Part shown: one piece after another, positions 1 through 8,651 of the stretch | Layout of the letters: each line of letters starts with the position of its first letter | How positions within the stretch are numbered: position 1 is the stretch's first letter | Assembly: GCF_025821665.1 (NCBI RefSeq) | Contig: NZ_JACKSJ010000047.1 | Coordinates: 31,778-95,777, forward strand | Direction: 5' to 3' | DNA length: 64,000 nucleotides | Source of the DNA: [Mycobacterium] manitobense | GTDB lineage: Bacteria > Actinomycetota > Actinomycetes > Mycobacteriales > Mycobacteriaceae | Made by a program: the position numbers and the translations under genes | The notes under the pieces: model-generated | Seen by the model: the letters and a program-made list of their open reading frames with translations, nothing else | Databases searched by the model: none | Told to the model about the DNA's origin: nothing

Positions 1-11
1 CGGTAGGCACC

Positions 12-920
12 TCAGGCGTCCCGAAGCAGGGCGGCCGCGCCGACCAGCCCCGCGTCGCCGCCGAGCTCGGCGGGCAGCACGCGGACCGCGCGCAGGAAGT
101 CCAGGCCGGCGTAGTGCGTGAGCGCCTCGCGCACCGGGTCGAAGAGCACTGGACCGGACTTCGCGACGCCGCCGCCGATGACGACGAGGTCCAGATCGCA
201 CACCGCTGCCACCGACGCGATCATCGCCGCGACGGCGGTCGCGCCGCGGCGGAAGGCTCTTTGCGCCACGGGATCGCCTGCGACCACGGCGTCGGCGAGT
301 TCCTTGGCGTCGGCGCCCGGCGGCGCGTCCCAGCCGTGCTCGCGGGCCCACCGGGCCATCCGCGGTCCGGCGGCGACGGTCTCCACGCAGCCGTGCCCGC
401 CGCACGAGCACAGCGCGCCCTCCGGGTCGACCACCACGTGGCCGACGTGGCCGGCGTTGCCGCTGCGCCCGTCGTAGGGCGCCCCGTCGAGCACGAGGCC
501 GCCGCCCACCCCGGTCGACACCACCATCCCGAGCAGGAACTCTGCGCCCCGCGCCGCGCCGCGCCAGCGCTCCCCCATCGCCATGCACAACCCGTCCCCG
601 CCGAGACGCACCGGGACACCGGTGACCGCGGCGACGCGCTCGACGATCGGAAAGCGTTGCCAAAGGGTGATGTTGATGGGGCTGACGGTGCCGGCCGGCA
701 GGTCGATCGGACCAGCCGACGCGATGCCGACGCCGCGGACACCGCCGCCCGCCGCCGCGAGTGCGCCGACGATCAGTTCGTCCACCACGTGCCAGATCGC
801 CTCGGCGTCGGTGCGCGGCGTCGGGAGTTTCGCCTGGTGCACCAGCGTCCCCTCGTCGTCGACCAGGCCCGCGGCGATCTTGGTGCCGCCGATGTCGAGC
901 GCCAGCGTGAGAGGCCCCAT
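12..920 (-). CDS. ROK-family sugar kinase / regulator-like protein (Rv0650-type)
   Basis: A 302-aa cytosolic protein of the ROK family, probably an ATP-dependent sugar kinase. Visible motifs are the N-terminal phosphate loop ALDIGGTK (residues 7-14), a GHVGHV segment and the ROK zinc signature C-x-C-G-x2-G-C-x-E just after it. There is no N-terminal winged helix, which favours kinase over NagC/XylR-type repressor. It is the last gene of a minus-strand operon; its ATG shares one base with the stop of the upstream gene (TGATG), implying translational coupling. The alpha-mannosidase two genes upstream suggests a hexose such as mannose or glucose released from a glycan as substrate; this is inference. 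The position matches Rv0650 of M. tuberculosis. Confidence 0.88.
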   Translation of the reverse strand: MGPLTLALDIGGTKIAAGLVDDEGTLVHQAKLPTPRTDAEAIWHVVDELIVGALAAAGGGVRGVGIASAGPIDLPAGTVSPINITLWQRFPIVERVAAVTGVPVRLGGDGLCMAMGERWRGAARGAEFLLGMVVSTGVGGGLVLDGAPYDGRSGNAGHVGHVVVDPEGALCSCGGHGCVETVAAGPRMARWAREHGWDAPPGADAKELADAVVAGDPVAQRAFRRGATAVAAMIASVAAVCDLDLVVIGGGVAKSGPVLFDPVREALTHYAGLDFLRAVRVLPAELGGDAGLVGAAALLRDA

Positions 921-1525
921 CAGTGGCGGTGGGTGTTGTCGGGCTGGCGGGGATCGCCGGGGTGCTCGTATCCCGGTGCGAGTGAGACGAGTTCGGCGCG
1001 CCGCGCATCAAGCCACCACCGGAACGCCCTGCGTCGCGCGGCGGACAGCAGATGGGCCTCGATCGCCGGCCTGACCGCAGGCAGCGCCGGCGGCCTTGGC
1101 GGCGAATGCCACCCGTGTCCACCTGCGCTGTCCGCGAAGCGCATCGGGTTGCGCGCGTGGTATTCCGCCACCGCCTCGGGCGGGACGACGACGTCGGCGG
1201 TGACGTCGGCGAACACCGCCCGCGCCAGCGCGTCGGCCAGCACGGCTGCGGCCACGCTGCCGATGTCGAGGCGGGCTGCGTTGTCCGGCAGCACTTCCGG
1301 CTCACCGGGCGCGCCGCCTGCGGTCAGTCCGCGTGTCTGGGCCTCGGCGGCCACCACCCGCTCGGTCACCAGCAGCTGGGTGAGCCAGCGGCGCAACTGG
1401 CGGCCTTCACTCGTGCCGGGCCGCGGCAATGCCGACGCGGGTGTGCGGGCGCGCAGCGCGGCTTCGCGCTCGTCGATCTCCTCTGCCCGCACAGGGCTGC
1501 CCCCGACTGTCGCGGCGACGCTCAT
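920..1525 (-). CDS. SurA-N/PpiC-like uncharacterised protein (position of Rv0649, fabD2)
   Basis: A 201-aa protein. I start it at the ATG at 1525, which overlaps the mannosidase stop by 4 bases (ATGA); a longer open frame to 1711 lies inside the mannosidase gene and is unlikely to be used. The first 70 residues read like the helical N-terminal arm of SurA/PpiC chaperones (VAATVGGSPVRAEEIDER, then a basic helix and LLVTERVVAAEAQTRGL), followed by a PPEAVAEYHARNP-type segment. No parvulin catalytic domain is visible. The positional equivalent in M. tuberculosis is annotated FabD2 (malonyl-CoA:ACP transacylase), but no GHSxG acyltransferase motif is present, so that name is probably wrong. Its tight coupling to the mannosidase and ROK genes suggests a shared role; function unknown. 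Confidence 0.7.
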   Translation of the reverse strand: MSVAATVGGSPVRAEEIDEREAALRARTPASALPRPGTSEGRQLRRWLTQLLVTERVVAAEAQTRGLTAGGAPGEPEVLPDNAARLDIGSVAAAVLADALARAVFADVTADVVVPPEAVAEYHARNPMRFADSAGGHGWHSPPRPPALPAVRPAIEAHLLSAARRRAFRWWLDARRAELVSLAPGYEHPGDPRQPDNTHRH

Positions 1526-4500
1526 CGGACCACCACCTTCACCGCGGATGTGTACAGCAGCCGGCCGGCGCCCGCGACGCGGATCAGCGCCCACCACTCG
1601 CCCGGGTCGAGCCAGACCGGCGGCCGCACGTCGAACGACAGCTCCACCGAACCCGACGCCGGTATGTCGGCGCCCACCGCGGCGGGCCCCATCCACTCCC
1701 ACGTGCCCCACGGGCTGATCAGGTGCGCCTCGACGGACAGGTCTGCGAGCGCATCCGAACCCACCGTCGCCGACAACGTGGCCGACTCCCCCGCGACGAT
1801 GTCGACCGGCGACGGTTCGGCGACCAGTTTCAGCAGAGCGGTGTCCGCGACCGGGCCGACCTCGACGATGCAGATGTCTTCGACTGTCTGACGCCAGGAT
1901 TCGGGGATGTGTGCGTCGGCCCCGGTGACCGCCAGTTCGGCGCGCACGGGGTACAGCCCGGGCCCGGCCTGGGCGGGCACCTGCACGGCGAGGTCGGCGG
2001 TCAGGTGCTCGCCGGGCGGCAGCACGAACGGCAACTCGGCGGGGTCGGCCGTCCAGCCGGTGGGCATGACGAGCCGGACATGGCCGCGCAGCGCTGCGTC
2101 GGTGCAGTCGCTGGCGGCGGTGAGCCGTAGCCGCACGGCGGAGCCCGGTTCGGCGCTGGTGCGGTCGGGATGCAGATGCGCGACGGCGGGCAGGCCGCCC
2201 AGCGGCGCGGGCCCACGGTTGTGCAGCCAGTACCTGGCGAACAGCGGCTGGGCGGCTTCGGATTCCGGCGCCAGCATGGTGGGCTCCCCGTCCAGCACCC
2301 GCGGCAGATTGAGCCGCGTCGACACCGTGGCGATCTCGAACCCGTGCAGCCGCAGCTGGTCATGGCCGGACGAGGAGCGAAGGGGCTGTTCGAGCAGGTC
2401 GACGCGAGTGGCGTCCGACACCGTACGCAGACCCGAGTGCAACACCACATCGGCTGTGCCGCCGCGTGTCTCGACGAGCCGGAGCACCACACCGGCGGAG
2501 GGGTCGGCTCGTCGCACACTGCCGCCGGCCAGCGGGTTGCCCGCCGCCTTGATCGCACCGACTGTTACCGAGGCGGCGGGCTCGACCGTCAGCAGCGACC
2601 CCCACGGCGGCAGACCGCCCTCCGGTTCACCGTGGCCGGCGACCGCGAGCAGCGGGTGGGAGAACGCGGCGCTGCGGACCGGCACGTCGGCGTCGCGCCA
2701 GTCGCCGGCACCGGAGACGAGCGCGTAGTCGAACGTGTGCGTCCAGTGCTGCAGCTGGAAATTGGAGCCGTCGGGCGCGGTACGCCGCGGCGGGTCGATC
2801 CAGGTGCCCGACGGCCAGCCGGTGCACGACCGCATCAGTGAGGTGTGCAGGGTGCCGTCGGGCTCGACGGCGAAACCGGGAACACCGCGGTTGAGCACCG
2901 CCACGGTGTGCGCCTCGAACGGCGCCGCGGTGACGGCGGCCTGTTGGTCGACGGTGATCTCGGCGTCGTCGAGGTCGTCGACCAGTGCGGCGACGGCGCC
3001 CGGGCCGGCGACGATCAGCACCGCCAGCGCCTGCACGGCGCGAAGGTCGGCGCCGGGCACCCAGACCGTCGCCGGCGATGCCGCGGCGGACACCCATACG
3101 CGCGCCGATCCCGTTTCCCGCAGCTGTCGCTGAAACTCCTGGCCGTACGAGGGGTCGGCGGCGTCCAGAACCGCTGCGGTGAAGGCGTTCTCGTCCGGGC
3201 CACCGAGTGCGATCCTGGTGTCGGGCAGGTTCGAGTCGACAGCGAGGTCCCCGTAGCGGGACTTTTCGGCGCTGCTGCAGGTGGTGGTCACGCCGGCGCG
3301 GGCCAGCGCGACGACCAGGTCGCGGGCGGTCGGGGCGGACAGCGACTCGGCGGGTGTGACCACCTCGGCGACGCCGACCGGGCACACCTGCGCACCGATC
3401 CGCATCCGCACCGCCGACGACAGGCCGAACCAGCCGTATGCCGGGTTGTCCAGCGTCCACGGGTGCGCAGCGGAGTCGACGGCCGTCTCGGCACCACGGT
3501 CGTGCAGCAGTCCGAAGCCGCGGCCGATCACCGCGTCGGCCACCTCGCTGACCGGCAGTCCGCCCGGCACCGGGCACGGCCAGCGCAGCCGCAGCAGCTT
3601 GTCGGCCCCGGTGAACTCGTCGATCGTGGTGCGGCAGTCCACCCGGGCGACTCCGCGCCACAGGGTCAGCGTCTGGGTGTAGCGCAGAACGCCGGGGATG
3701 GCGCCGCGCACCACCAGCCGCTCCCCCAGTGCGCTTCGCAGCGCGGTCACCTCGGCGGCGACCGCCGACGACCCGGTCACCGGGCCGCTGGGCAGCAGAT
3801 GCCACGGTCCCTCACCGGATTTCGGATGCGCGGGATACTCGTCGTAGACGGCGAGTTCATTGCCGACCGCACCCGGCGCGATGAGGTCGCGCCCCGCCCC
3901 GGCCTCGACGAGTGAGACCACCCCGCCACCGCGTGCCGGATCGGCCTGCAGCCGGTAGTACTCGTTACTTATCGTATTGTCCGGCAATAGATCCCACCCC
4001 GACGTGGGCGCGGCACCCGCCAGCAGGTAGGACCGCCACCCCAGCGACGGCATGTCGCGGGCGAGCCAACTGACCGTGTGGCCGTCGTCTTCGACGAGTG
4101 CGGGCACCTCGGCGCCGTCGGTGTCACGCACGCAGACACCGGCGCCGACGGACTCGTCGAGTCGCACTGTGACGATGTCATCCCGGTTGTGTGTCAACGT
4201 GTTCCACACCACGACCGACTGACCGTCCGGTCCGGTGTGGTCGCTGACTGCTCGCGACAGCAGTGTCAGCGCATTGTCACGCGTGGTGGTGCCGAGCTGC
4301 CACGCATCGCGCCAGCCCGTCAGCAGGTCGAGGTAGACCTGATCGGATTCCGAGCCGGTGATGGCGTCATGGTGAGCGCCGTAGGCCAGCTGCACCCAGG
4401 CCTTGGCCAGCGCGGCCTGCGGGTAGGTGGCGCCGCCCACCAGCCCGGCGAACACCGCGAAGCGTTCGGCGTCGAGCACGGCGTCCTCGGCGGCGCGGTT

Positions 4501-5709
4501 GGCCTGCTTGGTGTCGATGTACGACACGTCCTTGCCGGTGTAGATCGGGTTCATGTCGCGGGTCTGCGGTGACGGTTCCACCCCGCGGTCGACGAGTTCG
4601 GCGCGCACCGCGGCGAAGAACTCAGCGGGCAGGGCGCAGACGAACCGCGGCCAGGTGTAGCGGGCCGCCCAGTCGCGGTGGATCTGCGTGACCCACTTGT
4701 TGGGCGGGGTGTAGTCGGTGCCGACGGGCAGCAACACGTTGCGGGTCAGCGCGACCCGCTTGAGCTTCTGGAACAGGTCGAGGGTGGCGGCCTCCGCCTC
4801 CGCCAGCGACGGTGCGGAATCCATCCACCAGCCCGCCGCGTAGTGCGCGGGCATGTAGTGGGTGAGCAATCCCCGCCCGGACGGTGCGATCCACTCGAAC
4901 TCACTGCTGAACTGCATGCGTTCGGGGTCGCCGTCGTCGGCCATCGGACCCCACTGGTGGTGCGGGCCACGGGCCCAGGAACTCGACGTCAGGCCGGCGT
5001 CGGCGGCCATCCCGGGGAACTGCGGATCGTGGCCGAACGCGTCGAGCTGCCATGCGGTGGCGGGGCTCGCCCCGAGCATGTCACGCTGAAACCCCATCCC
5101 GCACACGAAGTTCCGGATGGTCGTCTCGGCACTGGTGAGATTGGTGTTCGGCTCGTTGTACGTGCCACCCATCACCTCGACGCGGCCGTCGGCGATCATG
5201 GCGCGCAGGTCGGCGCGGTCCTCGGGATGGGTGTCCCAGTACGGCTTGAGGTAGTCGACCTCGGCGAGGACGAACTTGTAATCCGGTTCACGGCGCGCCA
5301 TCTCGAGGTGAGCGGCCACGAGGTCGAAACTGTGTGTCTGCCTGTATCGCCCGGGCGGGTCCTCGGTCCACTGACTGGTGTAGGCGGCCTGGGTGTTCCA
5401 CCACACCGGGTCGTAATGGAAGTGGCTGATCATGTGCATGGTCCAGCCGGGTTCGGCGACGGTGAAGACGAATTCGGTGTCGCCCGCCCTGGCGGCTCGC
5501 TGCTCGCCGGGCACCGGATCCGCGACCGCGACCGGTACTTCGGCGGTGCCGTCGGTGGTGGCGGTATTTGCCTCGCCGGCCAGCCGGTCGCCCTGGACAG
5601 CGATCAGTCCGGCGTCACCACCGGTGTAGCTCACACGGACGATCTGCAGCGGCGCGCCGGGCGGCCCGACGAACAGCTCCGTCGACTCCGCGGAGGTGAC
5701 GTGCACCAC
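1522..5709 (-). CDS. GH38 alpha-mannosidase
   Basis: A 1395-aa glycoside hydrolase family 38 enzyme, expected to hydrolyse terminal alpha-mannosyl residues with retention. The zinc-site motif H-x-H-x-D is seen as SHFHYDPVWW (H96, H98, D100), and the nucleophile motif as WQLDAFGHDP (D223). The family's YGAHHDAITG segment lies in the middle, followed by long beta-sandwich domains. The extreme C terminus is an NEW3-like sandwich, unusually long for bacterial GH38. No clear signal peptide is visible, so a cytosolic site is likely. It starts at GTG only 17 bases after the EEP gene's stop and ends overlapping the next gene by 4 bases. It corresponds in position to Rv0648. Lipomannan, mannosylated glycolipid or recycled glycan substrates are possible. 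Confidence 0.93.
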   Translation of the reverse strand: MVHVTSAESTELFVGPPGAPLQIVRVSYTGGDAGLIAVQGDRLAGEANTATTDGTAEVPVAVADPVPGEQRAARAGDTEFVFTVAEPGWTMHMISHFHYDPVWWNTQAAYTSQWTEDPPGRYRQTHSFDLVAAHLEMARREPDYKFVLAEVDYLKPYWDTHPEDRADLRAMIADGRVEVMGGTYNEPNTNLTSAETTIRNFVCGMGFQRDMLGASPATAWQLDAFGHDPQFPGMAADAGLTSSSWARGPHHQWGPMADDGDPERMQFSSEFEWIAPSGRGLLTHYMPAHYAAGWWMDSAPSLAEAEAATLDLFQKLKRVALTRNVLLPVGTDYTPPNKWVTQIHRDWAARYTWPRFVCALPAEFFAAVRAELVDRGVEPSPQTRDMNPIYTGKDVSYIDTKQANRAAEDAVLDAERFAVFAGLVGGATYPQAALAKAWVQLAYGAHHDAITGSESDQVYLDLLTGWRDAWQLGTTTRDNALTLLSRAVSDHTGPDGQSVVVWNTLTHNRDDIVTVRLDESVGAGVCVRDTDGAEVPALVEDDGHTVSWLARDMPSLGWRSYLLAGAAPTSGWDLLPDNTISNEYYRLQADPARGGGVVSLVEAGAGRDLIAPGAVGNELAVYDEYPAHPKSGEGPWHLLPSGPVTGSSAVAAEVTALRSALGERLVVRGAIPGVLRYTQTLTLWRGVARVDCRTTIDEFTGADKLLRLRWPCPVPGGLPVSEVADAVIGRGFGLLHDRGAETAVDSAAHPWTLDNPAYGWFGLSSAVRMRIGAQVCPVGVAEVVTPAESLSAPTARDLVVALARAGVTTTCSSAEKSRYGDLAVDSNLPDTRIALGGPDENAFTAAVLDAADPSYGQEFQRQLRETGSARVWVSAAASPATVWVPGADLRAVQALAVLIVAGPGAVAALVDDLDDAEITVDQQAAVTAAPFEAHTVAVLNRGVPGFAVEPDGTLHTSLMRSCTGWPSGTWIDPPRRTAPDGSNFQLQHWTHTFDYALVSGAGDWRDADVPVRSAAFSHPLLAVAGHGEPEGGLPPWGSLLTVEPAASVTVGAIKAAGNPLAGGSVRRADPSAGVVLRLVETRGGTADVVLHSGLRTVSDATRVDLLEQPLRSSSGHDQLRLHGFEIATVSTRLNLPRVLDGEPTMLAPESEAAQPLFARYWLHNRGPAPLGGLPAVAHLHPDRTSAEPGSAVRLRLTAASDCTDAALRGHVRLVMPTGWTADPAELPFVLPPGEHLTADLAVQVPAQAGPGLYPVRAELAVTGADAHIPESWRQTVEDICIVEVGPVADTALLKLVAEPSPVDIVAGESATLSATVGSDALADLSVEAHLISPWGTWEWMGPAAVGADIPASGSVELSFDVRPPVWLDPGEWWALIRVAGAGRLLYTSAVKVVVR

Positions 5710-5726
5710 CGCACCCTACGGTGTCG

Positions 5727-6491
5727 TCAGCGCGAAATGTCGACGACGAGCGCACGGTGGTCCGAGATCGGCAGTGCGACGTCGAAGACGCGGTCGACGC
5801 GCAGCGTCGGGTCGTCGGTGAGGATGTGGTCGAGCTGGCGGTCGGGCTGTTCCACCGGGAAGGTCAGCGCCGCTCCCAGCGGCCGGAATCCCGACCAGCG
5901 GCTCGGCGTCGGCGGGGTCATGTTGAGGTCGCCCATCAGCACCCGCGGCCCGTCGAACCCGCGAAGGTCGCGCACCAGCCGCCGCATCTGCGCCCGGTTC
6001 CAGCCCGGCACGAACGACAGGTGGGTGTTGGCGACGGTGAGCGGTCCGAGTGGCGTGTCGAGTCGGCCGATCATCGCCGCGCGCGGCTCCTCGTTGACGA
6101 TCTGCACGCGATTCGGGCCCGGCAGGTACATCGGGAACCGCGCCGGGATGCGCGGCAGACGGACCACCTGCCACGTCTCGGCGGGGAATCGGGACAGCAG
6201 CGCGATGCCGTAGGCCGCCGTGCCGGGCTGTTCGCGGCCGGTGGCGGCCATCCAGGTCGCTCCCGGGGTTCCGGCGATCGCTGCGACGAACCGGTGACTG
6301 ACCGCACGCATGGCCTCGGCCGCGACGGCGGTCAGGTCGGCCTTGCCCGATCGCGGCTGGTCGAAATCCACCTCCTGGAGCGCGAGGATGTCGGGGTCGA
6401 GTTCCCGCACGGCATCGGCCAGCCGGCCGAGGTCGACGTCGCCGTGACGCAAACTGCGTCCGTGCAGAATGTTGAAGGTGGCCATCCGCAT
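5727..6491 (-). CDS. Endonuclease/exonuclease/phosphatase-fold hydrolase
   Basis: A 254-aa EEP-superfamily enzyme (metal-dependent phosphodiesterase/phosphatase fold shared by exonuclease III, sphingomyelinases and inositol phosphatases). The core motifs are all present: TFNILHG at the start, ALQEVD with the metal-binding Glu, GDLNM with the catalytic Asp/Asn pair, and SDHRALV near the C terminus with the catalytic His. I use the ATG at 6491 because homology begins at MATFNILHG; an upstream ATG at 6527 would add 12 residues and run through the GGGTAC palindrome. It is the first gene of the operon leading into the alpha-mannosidase (17-base gap). The substrate cannot be read from the sequence; a phospholipid or phosphorylated glycan is as plausible as DNA. 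Confidence 0.85.
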   Translation of the reverse strand: MRMATFNILHGRSLRHGDVDLGRLADAVRELDPDILALQEVDFDQPRSGKADLTAVAAEAMRAVSHRFVAAIAGTPGATWMAATGREQPGTAAYGIALLSRFPAETWQVVRLPRIPARFPMYLPGPNRVQIVNEEPRAAMIGRLDTPLGPLTVANTHLSFVPGWNRAQMRRLVRDLRGFDGPRVLMGDLNMTPPTPSRWSGFRPLGAALTFPVEQPDRQLDHILTDDPTLRVDRVFDVALPISDHRALVVDISR

Positions 6492-6506
6492 GGGTACTTG
6501 GTACCC
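6492..6506. promoter_or_regulatory. Perfect palindrome GGGTAC-TTG-GTACCC before the mannosidase operon
   Basis: A 15-bp palindrome with 6-bp perfect arms lies directly 5' of the chosen EEP start and 35 bases from the start of the divergent nucleotidyltransferase. Its placement fits an operator, or a small hairpin over the ribosome-binding region, of the minus-strand operon. The binding factor is unknown. The GGGTA/TACCC half-sites resemble those of the palindromes near 35.15 kb, but the spacer is shorter. Confidence 0.45.
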
Positions 6507-6541
6507 GCACTTGCCGACCGCAGACACTCAGAGGTAGATCC

Positions 6542-7090
6542 TTGGCTGCACGAAACGACGAACTGCGCGACGCGCTACGGCGCGCGGCGTCCGCACTGCG
6601 TGCGGACGGACCGGACTTCGCGCTGGCAGGCAGCTATGCGCTGTGGGTGTACGGCGGGCCAGAACCCGTCCATGACGTGGACTTCGTGGTCGCCGAACCG
6701 GACACCGAGGCCGCGGCGCTGACGCTGGAGAAGGCCGGCTTCCGGATCGAACGGACGCCCGAGGACTGGTTGTTCAAGGCCTGCGTAGGCAGCGACTTCG
6801 TCATCGACGTGCTGCACGCGCTCAACGGGGTCGCGGTGACGAAGGCGACGGTCGAGGCGGGCGAGGAGTTCGACGTGCTCGCGATCAGGATGCGCGTCAT
6901 GCCGCCGACCGAAGTGCTGATCGAGAAGCTCAACTCGCTCACCGAACACCACTGCGACTTCGGGTCGCTGCTTCCCTCGGTGCGTGCGGTGCGTGAGCAG
7001 GTCGACTGGGACCGGCTGCGGGCCGCCACCGCCGACAGCCCGTTCGCTGCCTCCTTCCTGTTCCTGATCGAGCGGCTGGGCATCATCTGA
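6542..7090 (+). CDS. Nucleotidyltransferase-fold protein
   Basis: A 182-aa protein that begins at TTG. It has a pol-beta-type nucleotidyltransferase core: LAGSYALWVYGG (the G-S motif) followed after a short gap by HDVDFVV (the D-x-D metal site), then a conserved VIDVLHAL strand and MPPTEVLIEKLNSLTEHHCDF, as in the AbiEii/DUF6036-like group. Proteins of this fold include toxins of type IV toxin-antitoxin pairs, but no winged-helix antitoxin lies next to it, so I do not call it a toxin. It is transcribed away from the EEP-mannosidase operon and its 3' end overlaps the convergent WYL regulator by 8 bases. Confidence 0.75.
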   Translation: MAARNDELRDALRRAASALRADGPDFALAGSYALWVYGGPEPVHDVDFVVAEPDTEAAALTLEKAGFRIERTPEDWLFKACVGSDFVIDVLHALNGVAVTKATVEAGEEFDVLAIRMRVMPPTEVLIEKLNSLTEHHCDFGSLLPSVRAVREQVDWDRLRAATADSPFAASFLFLIERLGII

Positions 7091-8054
7091 CTCCTCCGGC
7101 CGCGCGACGCAGCCGGTCGGCGACCACCACCGCCGCCTCGACCACCTCCGGCGGATCCAGCACCTCGAAGTCGACGCCCACCATCGCGAAGTACACCGCC
7201 ATGCGCTCGGGATCGTCGGCGCCGGCGGTGACGATGCAGGCGTTCGGGCCGTCGGCCTCGATGACCGCTGAGGCGTCCGAGAAATGTTGCCGCAGAGTCT
7301 CTTCCGATGCCGCGAAGCGGATGCGGGCTACGTAGCGGTAGGGCGATGCGGTGATCGCCCGGCGCACGTAGTCGGCGGCGTCGGGCGCCTCACGCGCGGT
7401 GAACGTGCTGCCGAGCGCGCGGACGTCAGCCATCCGGTCCAGCCGCAGGCTGCGCCAGTCCTGCCGGTCGCGGTCGAAGGCGAGTAGATACCAGCGCCGC
7501 CCGGTGGTGACCAGTTGGTACGGCTCGAGCCTGCGCGAGGTGGCGGTTCCCGCCCGGTCGACGTAACCGGCGGCGACGTGCTCGCGGTCCCGGCACGCCC
7601 GGGCGAGCGTCATCAGCACGTCGGGCTCCACCGGGGTGTCCGTGGTTCCCGCCGTGAGCGTCACCGTCGCCTCGTGCACCGCTGACACCTGCGAACGCAG
7701 CCGCGCCGGCATCACCTGGTCCAGCTTGCTCAGCGCGCGCAGCGCCGACTCGCCGACACCGGCGACGCTGCCACCGGCGGCCAGCCGCAGGCAGACCGCC
7801 ATGGCGACCGCCTCGTCGGGATCGAGCAGCAGCGGCGGCAACGCCGCCCCCGCGCCGAGTTGGTAGCCGCCACCGTGGCCCTTGCTGGCGTGCACCGGGT
7901 AGCCCAGCTCCCGCAGGCGGTCGATGTCGCGTCGCACGCACCGGGCGGTCACTCCCAGCCGGTCGGCCAGTTCGTCGCCGGTCCACACCCGCCGGCCCTG
8001 CAACAGGCCGAGCAGCTGCAGCACCCGGCTCGTCGTTTCCGCCATGTTCACCAT
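7083..8054 (-). CDS. WYL-domain transcriptional regulator (DeoR/YafY type)
   Basis: A 323-aa regulator. The N-terminal winged helix (residues 5-60) contains TGDELADRLGVTARCVRRDIDRLRELGYPV, typical of the HTH_11 domain, followed by GGGYQLG. A middle WYL domain shows RRLEPYQLV and RRWYLLAFD, which likely senses a ligand or nucleic acid, and a C-terminal WCX-like extension follows. Start is ATG 8054 or the internal ATG 8045; neither has a strong Shine-Dalgarno sequence. It is divergent from two DinB-fold genes, with a TAGGAC-N7-GTCCTA palindrome between them, so it most likely controls those genes and itself. Confidence 0.88.
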   Translation of the reverse strand: MVNMAETTSRVLQLLGLLQGRRVWTGDELADRLGVTARCVRRDIDRLRELGYPVHASKGHGGGYQLGAGAALPPLLLDPDEAVAMAVCLRLAAGGSVAGVGESALRALSKLDQVMPARLRSQVSAVHEATVTLTAGTTDTPVEPDVLMTLARACRDREHVAAGYVDRAGTATSRRLEPYQLVTTGRRWYLLAFDRDRQDWRSLRLDRMADVRALGSTFTAREAPDAADYVRRAITASPYRYVARIRFAASEETLRQHFSDASAVIEADGPNACIVTAGADDPERMAVYFAMVGVDFEVLDPPEVVEAAVVVADRLRRAAGGVR

Positions 8055-8067
8055 CGTGCCGCACTCT

Positions 8068-8086
8068 TAGGACCGAAACAGTCCTA
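8068..8086. promoter_or_regulatory. Probable WYL-regulator operator TAGGAC-N7-GTCCTA
   Basis: A perfect inverted repeat with 6-bp arms and a 7-base spacer (cgaaaca) lies between the divergent WYL regulator (start 8054) and the first DinB gene (start 8108). Its position over both promoter regions is what is expected of an autoregulatory operator. The binding protein is inferred from proximity only. Confidence 0.6.
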
Positions 8087-8107
8087 TAACCCTGCGAGGG
8101 TGGTGCC

Positions 8108-8647
8108 ATGGACACGCGAACCGGCCTGAACTCGGTCCTGACCGATCAGCTCGAATACCACTGGACCAACGCACTGCGCCCGCGCCTGGACGGACTCACC
8201 GACGACGAGTACTTCTGGGAGCCGGTGCCCGGATGCTGGACGGTGCACCGCGACGGCGGCATCGACTTCAGCTATCCGCCCCCGCAGCCGGAGCCGTTCA
8301 CCACGATCGCCTGGCGGCTGGCCCATGTCATCGTCGGTGTGCTCGCCGTGCGCAACCACAGTCACTTCGGCGGTCCACCCGCCGACTACGAGTCCTGGGC
8401 CTACGCCACCGATGCCGCCACGGCGCTGCGTCAACTCGACGAGGCCTACCGGAATTGGATCGACGGGGTGCGCACACTCGGCGACGATGGTCTCGACCGG
8501 CCGTGCGGCCCCGCCGAAGGGCCCTACGCTGAACGCTCGATGTCGGAACTGGTGCTGCACATCAACCGGGAGGTCATCCACCACGGGGCCGAGATCGCCT
8601 GCATCCGAGATCTTTACGCACACTCCACCAACAAGAAAGAGGCCTGA
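8108..8647 (+). CDS. DinB-fold (DinB_2) protein, first of a pair
   Basis: A 179-aa four-helix DinB-like protein. The family binds a divalent metal through three histidines; here an early LEYHW and a late REVIHHGAEIACIRDLY with two adjacent His are candidates. Members include mycothiol- or bacillithiol-dependent transferases acting on electrophiles, so detoxification is plausible. The ATG at 8108 has a GAGGGTGG ribosome-binding sequence. It lies directly behind the TAGGAC palindrome and 4 bases before the next DinB-type gene, so both probably form one WYL-regulated operon. The substrate is unknown. Confidence 0.82.
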   Translation: MDTRTGLNSVLTDQLEYHWTNALRPRLDGLTDDEYFWEPVPGCWTVHRDGGIDFSYPPPQPEPFTTIAWRLAHVIVGVLAVRNHSHFGGPPADYESWAYATDAATALRQLDEAYRNWIDGVRTLGDDGLDRPCGPAEGPYAERSMSELVLHINREVIHHGAEIACIRDLYAHSTNKKEA

Positions 8648-8651
8648 GCCG

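Noticed and set aside
6542..7090. Type IV toxin-antitoxin pair (AbiEii-like toxin)
   Set aside because: The nucleotidyltransferase fold fits, but no adjacent antitoxin exists and the neighbour is a convergent WYL regulator with its own DinB targets.
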